NCBI GenBank assembly: GCA_020063525.1
Contig: JAGUUJ010000042.1
Location: forward strand, 1 to 14,328
Reading direction: 5' to 3'
Origin: Candidatus Omnitrophota bacterium
GTDB taxonomy: Bacteria > Omnitrophota > Gorgyraeia > Gygaellales > Profunditerraquicolaceae
DNA length: 14,328 nucleotides
The translations under genes were made by a program, and so were the position numbers. Positions 13,722-14,328 of the stretch are shown in pieces. The notes beneath the pieces are model-generated. The model worked only from the letters and a program-made list of their open reading frames with translations, was not told the DNA's origin and did not search any database. Position 1 is the stretch's first letter; each line of letters opens with the position of its first letter.

Positions 13722-14101
13722 AAAAAAAGATAAAATTTAACACTTCGACTTCGCTCAGTGTTAATGGTAAGCGTAGTCGAACCATTAATGTAAAAAATCT
13801 AAGATTCGATAAGCATGGTTTAATCCCGGCGATAATTCAGGATTATAGGACGGGCGAGGTCTTAATGCTCGGCTTTATGAATGCAAATTCATTGAGGAGA
13901 ACATTAAAATTAGGCAAGACCTGTTTTTGGTCGCGGAAAAGATTAGAATATTGGATTAAAGGAGAAACCTCAGGAAATTACCAATTTGTAAAATCTATTG
14001 CTTACGATTGCGATATGGACGCACTCCTTATAAAAGTGCGTCAAGTAGGTGTTACCTGCCATACTGGCAATAGATCATGTTTTTATAGAAAAATAATTTA
14101 A
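13718..14101 (+). CDS. hisI: Phosphoribosyl-AMP cyclohydrolase, HisI without HisE domain
   Basis: HisI opens the adenine ring of PR-AMP, the third step of histidine synthesis, using zinc and magnesium. Conserved parts are GLIPAIIQDYRTGEVLMLGFMN, CFWSRKR, WIKGETSGN, the acidic DCDMD at 97-101 and CHTGNRSCF; C98, C114 and C121 fit the zinc-ligand cysteines. At 127 residues it is longer than usual because residues 8-24 (NTSTSLSVNGKRSRTIN) come from the palindromic element at 13737-13788. Family sequence starts at about V25-K26-N27-L28. No HisE pyrophosphohydrolase domain follows, so hisE must be elsewhere or missing. The start overlaps the hisF stop (ATGA), implying translational coupling, and no nearer start that skips the element keeps this coupling. 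Confidence 0.97.
   Translation: MKKKIKFNTSTSLSVNGKRSRTINVKNLRFDKHGLIPAIIQDYRTGEVLMLGFMNANSLRRTLKLGKTCFWSRKRLEYWIKGETSGNYQFVKSIAYDCDMDALLIKVRQVGVTCHTGNRSCFYRKII
13737..13788 (+). repeat. Paired-hairpin element C, inside hisI
   Basis: This 52-nt element has stems TTAACACT (13737-13744) with AGTGTTAA (13757-13764) and TTAATGGT (13761-13768) with ACCATTAA (13781-13788); the hairpins share TTAA. Interiors are TCGACTTCGCTC and AAGCGTAGTCGA. It is the copy in hisH turned around: 47 of 52 bases match the reverse complement, and three of the five differences are linked changes that preserve both stems. Confidence 0.93.
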
Positions 14102-14230
14102 CTGAGCAGTGTGCATAATTCATACCATGTCATTCTGAGGAGCGATAGCGACGAAGAATCTAAACAATTGAGATTCTTCGCCCCTTCGGGGCTCAGAATG
14201 ACGATAGAATTATGCACACCCCTCAATTAA
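14098..14230 (+). repeat. Nested long palindrome, paired-hairpin element D, hisI-trpE gap
   Basis: The outer arms, 14098-14121 and 14207-14230, are 24-bp imperfect inverted repeats (21 of 24 pair) with a perfect 13-bp core, GTGTGCATAATTC. Inside them, GTCATTCTGAG (14129-14139) pairs with CTCAGAATGAC (14192-14202), and CGAAGAATCT (14152-14161) pairs with AGATTCTTCG (14171-14180). CCCCTTCGGGG at 14181-14191 is a small side hairpin. Each half also folds alone as ATTCT..AGAAT with a TCG..CTC interior, as in the other elements. It begins at the hisI stop codon and fills the gap to trpE; there is no T run, so it is not a classic terminator. Confidence 0.85.
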
Positions 14231-14236
14231 CTAGAT

Positions 14237-14328
14237 ATGTATTATCCATCGCTAAAAGAGTTTTTAAGATTATCCAAAACTGCCAATGTCATACCGGTTT
14301 ATAAAGAAATCAGCGCAGATTTGGATAC
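14237..14328 (+). CDS. trpE: Anthranilate synthase component I, N-terminal fragment (runs off window)
   Basis: Thirty codons are visible from ATG 14237, reading MYYPSLKEFLRLSKTANV and then IPVYKEISADLDT. This matches the characteristic TrpE N-terminus (PS-x-EEF-x-x-L, then IPVY-x-E-x-x-AD-x-x-T), which in the full enzyme forms the tryptophan feedback-site region. TrpE with TrpG converts chorismate and glutamine to anthranilate. No good ribosome-binding site is visible, because the end of the long palindrome is immediately upstream. The rest of the gene is beyond the window. PabB or another chorismate-binding enzyme is possible but less likely given this N-terminus. Confidence 0.82.
   Translation, partial: MYYPSLKEFLRLSKTANVIPVYKEISADLD

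Noticed and set aside
13558..13785. Antisense open frame across the hisF-hisI junction, 75 codons
   Set aside because: It crosses two well-supported genes; its peptide resembling HisH 96-110 is again the repeat element read in reverse.
14098..14230. Long palindrome as an ordinary Rho-independent terminator
   Set aside because: The arms are very long and nested and no T run follows; CCCCTTCGGGG is only an internal side hairpin.

Overview
The window is bacterial chromosome, moderately AT-rich and densely packed, with every recognisable gene on the + strand. The mix of a signalling cluster, recA/recX, alaS and a his-trp block, plus dispersed TCGACT..CGCTC palindromes inside and between genes, suggests an uncultivated candidate-phylum bacterium. 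Omnitrophota or a relative is my guess from gene style alone and is not proven here. A periplasmic protease, a lipoprotein with a peptidoglycan-binding domain and a membrane histidine kinase point to a Gram-negative-type envelope.

Layout. (1) 1-3541: two-component signalling. A receiver-domain gene, cut by the window edge and carrying an in-frame TAA, overlaps a membrane histidine kinase. The kinase overlaps a response regulator that fuses receiver, GGDEF and HD-GYP domains, so this unit probably links an envelope signal to c-di-GMP level. (2) 3542-6440: a likely terminator and a consensus sigma-70 promoter, then recA, a one-PDZ HtrA/Deg protease and recX, closely spaced, ending in a likely terminator hairpin. 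(3) 6458-9128: alaS, preceded by a 23-bp tandem duplication. (4) 9126-14101: a histidine operon, hisD-hisB-hisH-hisA-(lipoprotein)-hisF-hisI. hisG, hisC and hisE are not in the window. (5) 14237-end: the first codons of trpE, so tryptophan genes seem to follow.

How the genes work together. HisI opens the PR-AMP ring, HisA isomerises ProFAR, HisH/HisF make IGP, HisB dehydrates IGP, and HisD makes histidine from histidinol. RecA and RecX are the recombinase and its modulator. The protease and the lipoprotein are envelope proteins set among cytosolic-metabolism and DNA-repair genes.

The most interesting signal is not a gene. It is a family of paired-hairpin repeats (9126-9191, 11312-11363, 13737-13788, 14098-14230). 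Each consists of two inverted hairpins whose interiors begin TCG and end CTC (or the reverse complement), with stems that differ in sequence but stay self-complementary. Two copies lie in frame inside hisH and hisI, in opposite orientations. A third appears to supply the hisD ribosome-binding site and start codon. hisF separately carries an 8-bp tandem repeat that accounts for a 13-16-residue insertion. HisB has a changed second metal-binding motif.
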